DNA of 64,000 bases from Desulfuromonadaceae bacterium (GCA_028681335.1 JAQUIT010000003.1:1-64000); one strand, 5' to 3'; positions 27,719 to 37,704 are shown, numbered from the stretch's first letter. The notes: a model not told the origin generated them from the sequence alone. Made by a program: numbers and translations.

Positions 27719-29560
27719 ATGGGTTATAGAAATCTGCAGGAATGTGTGGTGGATCTTCAGAAAAGAGGCATGCTGGTGCGGATTGACGCGCCGCTTGATC
27801 CATATCTGGAGGTTGGCGCGCTGCAACGGCGCGTGTATCAGGCCGGTGGGCCGGCGTTGCTCTTTACCAATGCGGTCGGCAGCAATTTTCCACTGCTGGG
27901 CAACCTGTTCGGTACGCTGGAGCGGACCCGTTTTATCTTCCGCGATACGCTGGATGATATCCGCCGTCTCGTCGAACTTAAGATCAACCCCTTTTCAATC
28001 TTCAAACATCCCCTTGATATCGTCAAGGCGCCCGTTGCGGCCTATCACCTCCTGCCGTCAGTCACCTCAAAGGCTCCGGTGCTGGAGTGTTCCACGACCC
28101 TCTCCGCTCTTCCGCAGATCGTTTCATGGCCCATGGATGGCGGCGCGTTTCTGACCCTGCCGCAGGTGTACAGCGAGAGCCCGGCAGTACCCGGTTTTGC
28201 CACGTCCAACCTCGGGATGTACCGCATCCAGATCTCCGGTAACAGCTACCAGCCGGACAAGCAGGCCGGACTTCACTACCAGATCCATCGCGGTATCGGC
28301 GCCCACCATGCCGAGGCGATCGAGCGGGGGGACCAGCTCAGGGTCAACATCTTCCTTGGCGGGGCACCTGCCATGACGGTCGCGGCGGTGATGCCGCTAC
28401 CGGAAGGGATGCCGGAGCTCTCCTTTGCCGGCCTGCTGGCCGGCCACCGCATTCCGATGGCCCGGGTACCGGGACACCTGCCGGTCTCCGCAGAGGCCGA
28501 CTTCTGCATCAGCGGCGTTGTACACACGGGCAAGACTCTGCCGGAAGGGCCTTTTGGCGACCATTTGGGTTACTACAGCCTGACCCACGAATTCCCCTAT
28601 ATTGAGGTTGATGCGGTTTATCACCGCCGCGATGCCATCCTCCCTTTTACGACAGTCGGCCGGCCGCCGCAGGAGGATACCAGTTTCGGCGCCTTCATTC
28701 ATGAGCTGACCGGCCCGCTGATTCCGACCGTCGTCTCCGGAGTAAAAGAGGTGCACGCGGTTGACGCTGCCGGTGTCCATCCGTTGCTGCTGGCGATTGC
28801 CAGCGAACGCTATGTCCCCTACGCCGCTGTTCGCCAGCCGCAGGAACTGCTGACCGTTGCCAACGCCATTCTCGGGCAGGGACAGCTCTCGCTCGCGAAA
28901 TACCTGCTGATCTCAGCTCACGAAGATGCGCCGATGCTGCACACCCACGACATCGCCGCGTTTCTGCGGCACATCCTGGAGCGGGCCGATTGGCGCAATA
29001 ATCTGCACTTCCAGACCGCGACCACGGTCGATACCCTGGATTACAGCGGTTCCGGGCTTAACAGCGGCTCCAAACTGGTTGTCGCAGTTGCCGGTCCGGT
29101 ACGGCAGCAGCTGGCAACGGAACTCCCTGCCGGGCTTGAACTTCCGGCCGGATTTGGGCCTGCCACCGTCTGTCTGCCCGGTATCCTCGCCATTCAAGGC
29201 CCTCCATCGCAGCAGGGAAGGGGAGAGGGCGATCCGCAGCTTGAGGAATTCTGTAACTTCTACCGCGATCGCGATGTCTTTGGCGGTTTTCCGCTGATCG
29301 TGATCTGCGATGACAGCGCCTTCACGGCGGCGACACTCAACAACTTCCTCTGGGTCACCTTCACCCGCTCCAATCCGGCGACCGACATCTACGGCATCCG
29401 TCCCGAAACGCGCGGCAGGCACTGGGGCTGTGCCGGTGCTCTGGTAATCGACGCCCGGATCAAGCCGTTCCACGCCCCGCCACTGGTGGATGATCCGGTG
29501 GTGGAACGTAAACTAGATGCGCTCGCCGCCCCGGGTGGGCCACTGCACGGAATCATCTGA
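27719..29560 (+). CDS. UbiD-family (prenyl-FMN) decarboxylase
   Basis: Decarboxylase of 613 residues, longer than the classic 490-residue UbiD. It opens YRNLQECVVDLQKRGMLVRID and carries the family active-site region LPEGPFGDHLGYYS and the metal/cofactor loop ISGNSYQPDKQAGLHYQIHR. The substrate could be a quinone precursor (menaquinone branch) or an aromatic acid; sequence does not decide. No ubiX (prenyl-FMN synthase) is in the window, so the cofactor must come from elsewhere. The ABC transporter genes follow directly, suggesting one transcript. Confidence 0.85.
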   Translation: MGYRNLQECVVDLQKRGMLVRIDAPLDPYLEVGALQRRVYQAGGPALLFTNAVGSNFPLLGNLFGTLERTRFIFRDTLDDIRRLVELKINPFSIFKHPLDIVKAPVAAYHLLPSVTSKAPVLECSTTLSALPQIVSWPMDGGAFLTLPQVYSESPAVPGFATSNLGMYRIQISGNSYQPDKQAGLHYQIHRGIGAHHAEAIERGDQLRVNIFLGGAPAMTVAAVMPLPEGMPELSFAGLLAGHRIPMARVPGHLPVSAEADFCISGVVHTGKTLPEGPFGDHLGYYSLTHEFPYIEVDAVYHRRDAILPFTTVGRPPQEDTSFGAFIHELTGPLIPTVVSGVKEVHAVDAAGVHPLLLAIASERYVPYAAVRQPQELLTVANAILGQGQLSLAKYLLISAHEDAPMLHTHDIAAFLRHILERADWRNNLHFQTATTVDTLDYSGSGLNSGSKLVVAVAGPVRQQLATELPAGLELPAGFGPATVCLPGILAIQGPPSQQGRGEGDPQLEEFCNFYRDRDVFGGFPLIVICDDSAFTAATLNNFLWVTFTRSNPATDIYGIRPETRGRHWGCAGALVIDARIKPFHAPPLVDDPVVERKLDALAAPGGPLHGII

Positions 29561-29561
29561 T

Positions 29562-30490
<929 letters not shown>

Positions 30491-30494
<4 letters not shown>

Positions 30495-31249
30495 TGTTAC
30501 GTGGAGCCATGGCAATCTGGCAGCGCGACATGCAGGTGCTGCGGCGCAGCATCATCTCCGAACTGGTAGCGGTTGTGGCGTATCCGCTGACAATTTACCT
30601 GGCATTCGGTATCGGCATGCAGAGCTACATTGGTCTGGTTGATGGCGCGCCGTACGCACTCTTTATCGCACCCGGCCTGATCACGATGACTGCGGTCAGC
30701 GCCGCCTATAACGAAAGCGTCTGGAGTCTCTGGTTCCACCGGAGGGTTCAGTTTACGATTGAATCGTATCGCGTAACTCCGGTTTCCGTCTCCGAAATAG
30801 TCATTGCCAAGATATTTACCGGTTTCATGCACGGGCTCATCAAGGGATGCGTCGTCGGCATGGTGATCTTCGCGATTACCCCGTTTCGTTTCCCCATGGA
30901 ACACCTGTTTCAATATCTGCTCTTTCTGATACCGGGGTCGGCGCTCTTTTCCTGTGCCGGAATCATCGGCGGCACCGTTATGGACAAACCGGAGACTATC
31001 GGCAAGGTTGAGGCGGTGCTGGTCATGCCGCTGATCTTCATGTCCGGGCTGTTCTTCCCGCTCTCTTCGTATCCGTCGTCACTGCTCGTATGGGTGCGTG
31101 CATTGCCGACCACGGCTCTTTTTGAAGGCGCCAGGCGGGCACTTGTCGCCGGAGACCTGATGCCGCTACCTGCGCTGCAGGTGGTACTCTCGTCAGTCGT
31201 CGCCTTTGCTGCCGCAGTTTTCATATTCCGCTATAAGATGTCGGAATAA
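30491..31249 (+). CDS. ABC-2 type permease, NodJ/DrrB type
   Basis: Integral membrane protein of 252 residues with about six hydrophobic segments (SELVAVVAYPLTIYLAFGI, YALFIAPGLITMTAV, LFLIPGSALFSCAGIIGGTV, VMPLIFMSGLFFPLSSYP, and a last helix before RYKMSE). It is the membrane half of the exporter whose ATPase gene it overlaps. Substrate unknown; NodJ/DrrB relatives export lipo-oligosaccharides, drugs or pigments. The operon with a UbiD enzyme hints at a small hydrophobic product, which is inference. Confidence 0.9.
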
Positions 31250-31313
31250 CATGTTGCTGGCGGCTCTGTCAGGGTGAAATTATCAATACCAGAAATGCAT
31301 TGGAGTGAACATT

Positions 31314-32468
31314 ATGGCAATTCCAACCGATGATTCAACAGAGAAAGCTTCCGTTCCAGAGGAAGTACAAGACGCCGGCAATGCTGAAATTACTGATCAG
31401 CTGAATGCCGGTACTAATGAGGATGTTACTGGCACCGATCAGGATGTTGCCGAAGCAGGTCTCCCGGCTGAGGATAGTGTGCCAGTCTCTGAAGCAGCCG
31501 TGCCTGCCGATGGGACTGAGCATCTTCACGACCGCAAAGAGGAGGTTATGGAACTCCTCGGTGGAACTGAAACTGCCGAGAGTGAGGAGTCTGAAACTGT
31601 ACCGCTGCAGAATGAAGAGGCTGCCGCTACCGCTACTGATCACTTTGACGCTCTGCTGGCAGCCGTTGTCGATCAGCTTCCCCCTCGGCAGGAAGCGCCT
31701 GATAACGGCAATGAATTAAAAATTATCATGGAAACGCTGCAGGAGTCACTGTCCGGTACACACGACGTGTCAGTAAAGATTGATGCGATCTCAAGCACCA
31801 CCGATGAACTTAAAAAACAGATAAACAACATCTCAAACAATTATGAAATGCTGACCGCGGAAATGGAGTTGATGTCATCCGAAGCCCACACTAAAAGCGT
31901 CCTCTCGAAAACGTTTTTGATCATTTCATCACTCCTCGTCACTTCGCTGGTTGTTTTGCAGATTTATATGTTCGTCTCCCAGATCAAAATTCAGCAGTTG
32001 CAGAATGCGGCAGGTTCATCAGTTCTGGAAAATGTTACCGGTCTCAACAATAAATTGGCTGAATATGACAAAAATATCACCCGGGTCCTGGAAAAATCGG
32101 CTCAAGAGGAGCATGCCGGGCTGAACCAGGCGATGGCGGCTCAGCCATCCCATGAGGCCGCTGCAACGACAGAGGTTGCTGCGGTGGCGGTAACACCGGT
32201 GCTTGAAAAACTGAATAAGCTGAGAAACGGACTTCCGGAGAAGAAACTGATCAGAAAAGAGAGTGGCGACTGGTTCGTGTACACCAAGAAGGGTGACGAA
32301 TGCGTCTCGGACGTAGATGTTATCGAAGCTCTCAACGACTCATACATAAAGATTGGCAGAACTCTTACGCCAACCATTCCGATGCCGCAACATAAAGCAC
32401 TCTGCATTCTGAAACCTGACGGCAAAGGCGGGACCAAAGTTGATATGACGAAGGAATTTGTACAGTAG
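31314..32468 (+). CDS. Unknown acidic single-pass membrane protein
   Basis: No family recognised. The 384-residue protein starts with about 145 acidic, Glu/Ala/Thr-rich and probably disordered residues. A heptad-rich coiled-coil stretch follows (about 145-195, SVKIDAISSTTDELKKQINN), then one transmembrane helix (IISSLLVTSLVVLQIYMFV, about 202-222), a second coiled coil, and a C-terminal domain of about 100 residues with two cysteines (DECVSDVDVIEAL, ALCILKPDGKGG). ATG 31314 is preferred to GTG 31305 because GGAG lies at a proper distance. Its topology would place the acidic half in the cytoplasm. Confidence 0.7.
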   Translation: MAIPTDDSTEKASVPEEVQDAGNAEITDQLNAGTNEDVTGTDQDVAEAGLPAEDSVPVSEAAVPADGTEHLHDRKEEVMELLGGTETAESEESETVPLQNEEAAATATDHFDALLAAVVDQLPPRQEAPDNGNELKIIMETLQESLSGTHDVSVKIDAISSTTDELKKQINNISNNYEMLTAEMELMSSEAHTKSVLSKTFLIISSLLVTSLVVLQIYMFVSQIKIQQLQNAAGSSVLENVTGLNNKLAEYDKNITRVLEKSAQEEHAGLNQAMAAQPSHEAAATTEVAAVAVTPVLEKLNKLRNGLPEKKLIRKESGDWFVYTKKGDECVSDVDVIEALNDSYIKIGRTLTPTIPMPQHKALCILKPDGKGGTKVDMTKEFVQ

Positions 32469-32505
32469 GGTGTGATAAGCAGGTGAAGATATCAGAATGG
32501 TTTTT

Positions 32506-32535
32506 AAAGGGATGGGGCGCAAGCACCATCCCTTT
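32506..32535. terminator. Bidirectional terminator
   Basis: Stem AAAGGGATGG/CCATCCCTTT with a ten-base loop followed by TTTTT on the plus strand. It separates the acidic membrane protein gene from convergent dbpA. Confidence 0.85.
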
Positions 32536-32553
32536 TTCTGTCGTGCTCAAAGC

Positions 32554-33945
32554 TCATAAAAAATTCTGTACCATCCTGACCTTGAAGAAGCGTCCCTTGA
32601 TCTTGTTCCTGCCCAGGCAGGAGAGAGCCTGGTCGATGCTTGAGCGGACAATGGCCACATACGTATGCGCATCTGAAACATCAATCTTGCCGACCTCGCT
32701 TCCTGCAATTCCTCCCTCACCGGTCAGGGCTCCGAGGATGTCGCCGGGGCGCAACTTGTTCTTGCGTCCGCCATCAATGCAGAGGGTCACCATCGGAGGT
32801 GCCGCCGGTTTTTCTGCAGCGACAGTCAACGAGGCCAGGTCGCCGCGCGTCATGCTGCAGCCGAGAGTGCTTTCAATCGCCTGCACCCGTCTTGTCTCAT
32901 GCGCCGTCATAAGGCTCAGTGCCAACCCCTGCTCTCCGGCCCGCCCGGTCCGGCCGATACGGTGGGTATGAATCTCAGGGTTGCGGGGTAACTCATAGTT
33001 GATAACACAGGATAGCTCTTTGATATCGAGACCACGTGCGGCCACGTCGGTAGCCACTAACACTGAAACACTCTTGTTGGCAAAGCGGGTCAGTACCTGA
33101 TCGCGTTCCCGCTGCTCCAGATCACCGTGGATAGCAAGCGCCGTAAAGCCTTTATCAATAAGGGCCGTAGCCACCTCCTGACACTCGATCTTCGTATTGC
33201 AGAAAACCAGCGTTGATTCAGGAGAAAAGTGGCCGAGAATCCGCGCGACGGCGGCGGTTCGTTCGTTCTGGTCCACCTCGTAGAGAATCTGTTCGATGGC
33301 GTTTTCGTCATGGGTCTCATCGACACTAACCTCGGCCGGTTCGTGCTGCAGTGATGCACTCAGTTCCGTAATTGCATCAGGGTAGGTGGCGGAGAAGAGT
33401 AGCGTCTGCTTCTTTTTCGGGGTCGCGGCGATGAGTGTGCTGATTTCGTCCTGAAAGCCCATATCGAGCATACGGTCAGCCTCGTCGAGGACCAGCGTCT
33501 GCAGAGAGGTCAGGTTGAGACTCCCCCGGCGCAGATGGTCAAGGAGGCGCCCCGGCGTGCCGACGACAACGTGGGCGCCATGTTCCAGAGAGGCGAGTTG
33601 AGGTCCGAAGGGTACGCCGCCGCAAAGCGTCAGGATCTTGATGTTATCGGTAAAACGCGCCAGGCGGCGCAGCTCTTTGCCGACCTGATCAGCCAGTTCA
33701 CGGGTGGGGCAGAGTACCAGCGCCTGCACGCGTGACGATGTCACCTCGAGATTTGTCAGCAGTCCGATGCCGAACGCAGCAGTCTTACCGCTACCGGTCT
33801 TGGCCTTGGCGATCACATCCTTGCCGGCGAGAATCAGCGGCAGGGCGTGGGCCTGAATCGGTGTCATCTCGGCATAGCCGAGTGAAGCCAGGTTTTTGAG
33901 CATTGTGCTCTTCAGATGAAGGGTTGAAAAAGCTTTTTGGGTCAT
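32554..33945 (-). CDS. dbpA: ATP-dependent RNA helicase DbpA
   Basis: DEAD-box helicase of 463 residues acting in large-subunit assembly. The Q motif (MTPIQAHALP), motif I AKTGSGKT, PTRELA, LDEADRMLD, SAT, and HRIGRTGRAG are intact. The C-terminal 75 residues (LCIDGGRKNKLRPGDILGAL ... IDVSDAHTYVAI ... KGRFFKVRM) match the DbpA RNA-binding domain that recognises 23S rRNA hairpin 92, which separates it from other DEAD-box paralogues. Confidence 0.93.
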   Translation of the reverse strand: MTQKAFSTLHLKSTMLKNLASLGYAEMTPIQAHALPLILAGKDVIAKAKTGSGKTAAFGIGLLTNLEVTSSRVQALVLCPTRELADQVGKELRRLARFTDNIKILTLCGGVPFGPQLASLEHGAHVVVGTPGRLLDHLRRGSLNLTSLQTLVLDEADRMLDMGFQDEISTLIAATPKKKQTLLFSATYPDAITELSASLQHEPAEVSVDETHDENAIEQILYEVDQNERTAAVARILGHFSPESTLVFCNTKIECQEVATALIDKGFTALAIHGDLEQRERDQVLTRFANKSVSVLVATDVAARGLDIKELSCVINYELPRNPEIHTHRIGRTGRAGEQGLALSLMTAHETRRVQAIESTLGCSMTRGDLASLTVAAEKPAAPPMVTLCIDGGRKNKLRPGDILGALTGEGGIAGSEVGKIDVSDAHTYVAIVRSSIDQALSCLGRNKIKGRFFKVRMVQNFL

Positions 33946-34200
33946 GTGATAGTCTCTTTTGACGGCGTACTGCCAGCTTCTCGCCGATTCTATTGATCTG
34001 TTGCGGTTTTAATGTACCCGTAATTGCTTTCCACGTCATCTCTTTATGCCGCTTTATCTGCCTGAGGAACGTTTTTACCGTTGTGCTGATTGAAAACGAG
34101 CAGGGACACGTCAAATACTGGCGTGTCCCTGCTCGTTTCAGAGTGATTGATATAATATGTCAACTAATCAACGCAACACGGTGAATAGCGCAGTTAACCT
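33946..34200. other. Intergenic region with one long hairpin
   Basis: No convincing gene. A small reading frame on the minus strand overlaps the dbpA start and has no recognisable features. The only clear element is the 34097-34135 hairpin. Confidence 0.5.
34097..34135 (-). terminator. Terminator-like hairpin downstream of the zinc-ribbon gene
   Basis: Perfect 14-base-pair stem CGAGCAGGGACACG/CGTGTCCCTGCTCG with an 11-base loop; on the minus strand it is followed by TTTTC. It probably ends the transcript of the small gene at 34201-34431. Confidence 0.7.
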
Positions 34201-34431
34201 CTAACAGTCCCGGGGGGGATCAATGAAAATGCATTCCGGATTGCGGCTCAGGTGCACAAAATGCGCTGCACATCTGTCACCGGAATTGTGCGGTCGCACG
34301 GCCTTGCCGCACTTTACGCATTCAAAGGCAAGTGTCTTTCTTTCTTTAGCCTGCGCAGCGTCTCTGATTGCCAACGCCTTCTCAATTGTAATGATATGAC
34401 CAAAAAACTTACACTGTTTTGCGAGAGACAT
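34201..34431 (-). CDS. Small zinc-ribbon-like protein
   Basis: Protein of 76 residues with a strong AGGAGGG Shine-Dalgarno sequence. The cysteine/histidine pattern ECVKCGKAVRPH ... CAAHFVHLSRNPEC reads as a CxxC plus HFxH metal site. This resembles the N-terminal zinc ribbon of CoiA-type competence nucleases, but no nuclease domain is present. No functional neighbour helps. Real gene likely, function unknown. Confidence 0.65.
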   Translation of the reverse strand: MSLAKQCKFFGHIITIEKALAIRDAAQAKERKTLAFECVKCGKAVRPHNSGDRCAAHFVHLSRNPECIFIDPPRDC

Positions 34432-34627
34432 TATTAAACCCTCCTGATTGACGACCTGTCCAGAATGTCACGTTGTTTTCGAAACACATTAGCCTATCCT
34501 TCTGTTATTACTCAATCATAAAATTAACAATATGTGTAAAAAAATCAAATACAGTCACATTCTAACTAAATGAGAGTAAAGACTACCTGATTAGTATGCT
34601 CTTATACCTTATGAGTAGTAGCAATAA

Positions 34628-34670
34628 AAAAACCCCGTTCTCTGAAATAGATGCAGAGAACGGGGTTTTT
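34628..34670. terminator. Strong bidirectional terminator
   Basis: Perfect 17-base-pair stem AAAAACCCCGTTCTCTG / CAGAGAACGGGGTTTTT, nine-base loop. On the minus strand it follows the GAF response regulator gene and ends in seven T residues. Confidence 0.92.
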
Positions 34671-34691
34671 ATGGTGTGGGTGAGTATAAAG

Positions 34692-35657
34692 CTACTGCTG
34701 CTTTTTGAGCTTGTGCACCACACCGGCGTTTTCGACGGCAATCGAAGCATAACGCGACAGCATTGAAAGAAATTCCAGATGGTCTTCATTGAACGGCTTG
34801 CCGTTACAGCCGCCGGAAATAGTGAGTGCTCCGGCTACGCGCCCCTGCACCACAAGCGGGACTGAAAGAATGCTGGGATTTGCGAGCATAACGCCATCCG
34901 GGTCCTCTTCCTTGATGCCGGCCAGGAAGATGTCGTCGGAGGTGTCGGCGATAATTATCGGCTTGCCGCTGGATACCGCCCTGCCGGAGATTCCGCCGCC
35001 AGGAGCCAGCTGAAATTTTGCCGTACTAAGCGTATCTATGCCGGTACACACTTTTACATTCAGGTTCGTGCCGCTTTTATCGAGCAGAAGCAGATAGCCC
35101 CGTGTCGCCTGGAGATGTTCAGTGGCGGTCTCGGTGAGCTTTTGTAAAATGCCGGCAACATCAAACGTTGAGGTGAGAAGCAGGCATATCTGGTTAACAA
35201 TCTTCATCATCGCCAGCGATTCATTAAGCCCCTTGTTCTTTTCAGCCAACTCAGCGACCATCAGCTGCTTTTTACGGTTGTTTTCCTGTTTCTCCAAAAT
35301 TTTCTCGACGACATTGTACAGAACCGATTCATCATCAATCGGTTTTACAATAAAGTCATACGCCCCCTGGCGGAGTGATTTAACTGTATTAAAGCTGGAG
35401 GCGTTCGAGGAGACGATTACCACCTCAGTATCCGGAGACCGCTCCTTGATGATTTTCATCATGTTCAAGCCACTCATTCCCGGGAGCATAAGTTCGCTGA
35501 TGACAACGTCAAATTTGTTTGAGCTGAACAGTTGAACGGCCTCTTCGGCGGTAGAGGCAACGGCAACAAGATACCCTTGTGCTTCTAATATTTCGGTGAG
35601 TTTATTACAGCTGGAAAGGGAATCATCAACGACGAGAATGTGTGCTGGGCGGGCCAT
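34692..35657 (-). CDS. Receiver-GAF protein with Glu at the phospho-acceptor site
   Basis: Signal protein of 321 residues: receiver (1-120), a coiled-coil linker (about 123-150), and a GAF domain (about 155-315, ILQKLTETATEHLQATRGYL ... GGGISGRAVSSGKPIIIADT). The acidic pair D11/D12 (ILVVDDS) and the Lys (FIVKPIDD) are present. The residue that should be the phospho-acceptor Asp is Glu55 (DVVISELMLPGMSG, codon GAA), so the receiver may be locked in an active-like state or act through non-canonical signalling. ATG 35657 has CGGAG upstream and is preferred to GTG 35675. No kinase is adjacent. Confidence 0.88.
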   Translation of the reverse strand: MARPAHILVVDDSLSSCNKLTEILEAQGYLVAVASTAEEAVQLFSSNKFDVVISELMLPGMSGLNMMKIIKERSPDTEVVIVSSNASSFNTVKSLRQGAYDFIVKPIDDESVLYNVVEKILEKQENNRKKQLMVAELAEKNKGLNESLAMMKIVNQICLLLTSTFDVAGILQKLTETATEHLQATRGYLLLLDKSGTNLNVKVCTGIDTLSTAKFQLAPGGGISGRAVSSGKPIIIADTSDDIFLAGIKEEDPDGVMLANPSILSVPLVVQGRVAGALTISGGCNGKPFNEDHLEFLSMLSRYASIAVENAGVVHKLKKQQ

Positions 35658-35849
35658 GTATGAACTCCGAATCACTAATGAAAGTAGGCTGCGATATTAA
35701 TGTATGATCACCCAAAAAACAACTGTTAATAAAGAAACTTCATCTTGAAAAAAATATGGCTCTTGAGCGGCCTCTGCCTTGAGGTGCGGCTGCCTCCGCT
35801 GGACGGTGTCTAACGCCAGCATGAATTGGTGCCCCCCAAAAATACGATT

Positions 35850-36116
35850 TTATTCAGCTGGCTTTTCATCCTGAATATCCGTCAGCATGTCCAGGGCAAA
35901 ATTCTTAGCCCGTCCGCCCGGCGCTATCATGCCGTACGCGATAGCTTCCCGCAGTTCCGCCTCGGTGGCCCCTGCCGACTTCGCGACCGCGAAGTGTTTC
36001 TTGAGTCAGGTCGGGCAACCGACAGCAATCGCGCATCCGACTCTGATCAACTCGCGTACCTTAACGTCAAGCACCTCTTCATACTCATAATCGAGAAATT
36101 TCTTCCTGATCTTCAT
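35850..36116 (-). CDS. AhpD-like carboxymuconolactone-decarboxylase-family selenoprotein (in-frame UGA = Sec37)
   Basis: The frame runs from ATG 36116 to TAA 35850 with one internal TGA (36008-36006), giving 88 residues if it is read as selenocysteine. The sequence around it is VGCPTULKKHF. Relative to AhpD, the catalytic set is complete and correctly spaced: Glu22, Cys34, Sec37, His41 (E-x11-C-x2-U-x3-H), so the UGA stands exactly at the second redox Cys. The stem ACTTCGC/GCGAAGT with loop GGTC begins ten bases after the UGA; the loop is 17 bases after it, close to the fdhF SECIS arrangement. AGGAG precedes the ATG. Both halves are intact without frameshift. Likely a thiol/selenol peroxidase-type redox protein; a pseudogene is less likely. 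Confidence 0.85.
35978..35995 (-). promoter_or_regulatory. Bacterial SECIS-like hairpin
   Basis: Seven-base-pair stem ACTTCGC/GCGAAGT closed by the tetraloop GGTC (minus strand). The loop is 17 bases after the UGA. In E. coli fdhF a GGUC-containing loop lies about 18 bases after the UGA and is bound by SelB. It overlaps coding sequence, as bacterial SECIS elements do. Confidence 0.8.
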
Positions 36117-36196
36117 GGTCGCTCTCCTCTAACAGTTAGTTGTCGTTCAGCTGCGGCATTTGTCCTGAACGTGAAAGGGGTCGTTCGCTCTTCATT

Positions 36197-37144
36197 TCAC
36201 CTTGTGGTAAAAGACCAGCTTCGCATTATGGAGCTACCGTCGGTGGTCCCTGCAAACGTCACGTCATAGGTTGTCACTGACTTGAGGGGGGCGAGCGGGA
36301 TGATGGCGGCAGCCGATTGCGGAGTTTCCTGATTGGTTGCAGTTGAGAGTAATCTGGCGGCCAGAGCGGCTCCTCCACGCGGGCAGACAGTAAAACTAAA
36401 CACATTGAGCCGCACGTTGATATCGGCATGCACGCTGATTGGATAGCCGACCTCGTTCATGTTTGGTACCGGGTCCGGCGTCCCGGAATCGCTGAAAAAA
36501 TTAACCGGCACTCCGGTCTGTCCACTGTATGGCCACGTCACAATACGGCCGGTGCCAATGCCACCGCCATAGCCGTTATTGGCTGTAAGATCGGAGGTGA
36601 AATAATTGTCGCCATTGCTTGTGCTGGACGAGCCGGTACCGATCTCCTTGAAGCAGGGTTCGAATATCACGAAGCGCGTGTAGATTGAGGTGATAAGTTC
36701 TTCGGCAATACGAAAACCGGTACTTGAGCTTTTGAAGTTCAATTCGCCGTAGGCGTAGTCTGCATCGCCAAAGACATAGCCGACAGCTGCAAGGCGGTTT
36801 AACGGGGTGACTCCGGTAAATCCGGGGTTGCCGGTGGTCTGGTAGAGGGTGATCGTGTTGTTGGTTTTCAGATAGTTGGAATGCCCCTGGGCGGCGCTGC
36901 CCAGCTGGCTATTGGGTGTCAGTATTGGTAGACCAATCTGCGCGCGCCGGTAATTGATCCAGTTCATACCGTCGGTAGCCACGTCGTTGTAATAGACCGG
37001 TGCACCCGGCTCTTGCGTCAGTATATATTGTGCCACGCCGTCAGGTAGCGGTTGTTGCTCGCTGGTTGTTTCGCCGCAGGCGACCAGAGACCATGCGGTC
37101 ACCAGCAGCATGAGGTATATCCTCCAAAGGCTGTATTTGTTCAT
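36197..37144 (-). CDS. CAP/SCP-domain lipoprotein
   Basis: Probable lipoprotein of 315 residues with lipobox SLVACG (lipidated Cys23). Residues about 58-230 form a CAP/SCP-type domain (MNWINYRRAQIGLPILTPNS, AAQGHSNYLKTNN), as in secreted cysteine-rich/PR-1-like proteins of bacteria. The C-terminal about 75 residues resemble a beta-sandwich Ig-like domain (PLAPLKSVTTYDVTFAGTTD). AAGGAG precedes the ATG. Function unknown; extracytoplasmic location is likely. The candidate selenoprotein gene follows downstream in the same direction after 80 bases. Confidence 0.8.
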   Translation of the reverse strand: MNKYSLWRIYLMLLVTAWSLVACGETTSEQQPLPDGVAQYILTQEPGAPVYYNDVATDGMNWINYRRAQIGLPILTPNSQLGSAAQGHSNYLKTNNTITLYQTTGNPGFTGVTPLNRLAAVGYVFGDADYAYGELNFKSSSTGFRIAEELITSIYTRFVIFEPCFKEIGTGSSSTSNGDNYFTSDLTANNGYGGGIGTGRIVTWPYSGQTGVPVNFFSDSGTPDPVPNMNEVGYPISVHADINVRLNVFSFTVCPRGGAALAARLLSTATNQETPQSAAAIIPLAPLKSVTTYDVTFAGTTDGSSIMRSWSFTTR

Positions 37145-37213
37145 TGTGGCGCTCCTTGGTGGTGGCTCTGAACAGGAAAGTAGTAGCCTGCCCCCTTTTT
37201 ACCTGAGTGCCTG

Positions 37214-37615
37214 TTAGGCTGCTTTTCCAGTAGACTCATACCAATAAGAAGCAACAATGCCGTAGATAAAGTTTAATCCAATGACGACCACGGGTGTCAG
37301 AGTACCGAACCCAAGACCGAAGAGTCCTTTACCCATACTTGGCAAGACCATGAAAAGCATCATCGACGATGGCAGCAGACTGAATAGGCATCCACGAAGA
37401 ATTGTTTGTTTTTTCCATAATGGCAGAAGTAGCAAAAGCATCCATATGCCACCCCAGATCATGCGTTGATAAAGCCAAGGGGCAGTAAATTCCGGCTTCA
37501 TGCTGACCCCCAGCAGATCACAAATTCCGACCTTTCCCAAAATTGTGATGTTGACGCTATCAACAAGCCCTCCAATGGCGCCACCGGTAAATGCCCCACT
37601 AATTTTTCGAATCAT
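37214..37615 (-). CDS. Small multi-pass membrane protein, unknown
   Basis: No family recognised. The 133-residue protein has about four hydrophobic segments: a Gly-rich first one (GAFTGGAIGGLVDSVNITIL), MIWGGIWMLLLLLPLW, LFSLLPSSMMLFMVLP and LTPVVVIGLNFIYGIVASYW. GAGGA lies upstream of the ATG. It is co-directional with the AT-rich unknown gene upstream and the CAP lipoprotein downstream but separated by 70-90 bases from each. Confidence 0.65.
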   Translation of the reverse strand: MIRKISGAFTGGAIGGLVDSVNITILGKVGICDLLGVSMKPEFTAPWLYQRMIWGGIWMLLLLLPLWKKQTILRGCLFSLLPSSMMLFMVLPSMGKGLFGLGFGTLTPVVVIGLNFIYGIVASYWYESTGKAA

Positions 37616-37704
37616 AATTCTGTCCTCAGATTGTTTATAGATTTATTTTTATCGCCTAGCGGTAAAAGGGTAAGCAGTATATTTATAACTGCTCTACCCG
37701 TTGG

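Noticed and set aside
27606..28154. Plus-strand 182-residue frame overlapping the ubiD start
   Set aside because: It overlaps ubiD in another frame, has no family features, and ubiD is clearly real.
35850..36116. Plain pseudogene reading of the AhpD-like gene
   Set aside because: The UGA sits precisely at the redox Cys, both halves are intact and a SECIS-like hairpin follows, so decay is the weaker explanation.
35826..36269. Plus-strand 147-residue frame over the AhpD-like gene
   Set aside because: It is antisense to the better-supported selenoprotein frame and lacks a ribosome site.
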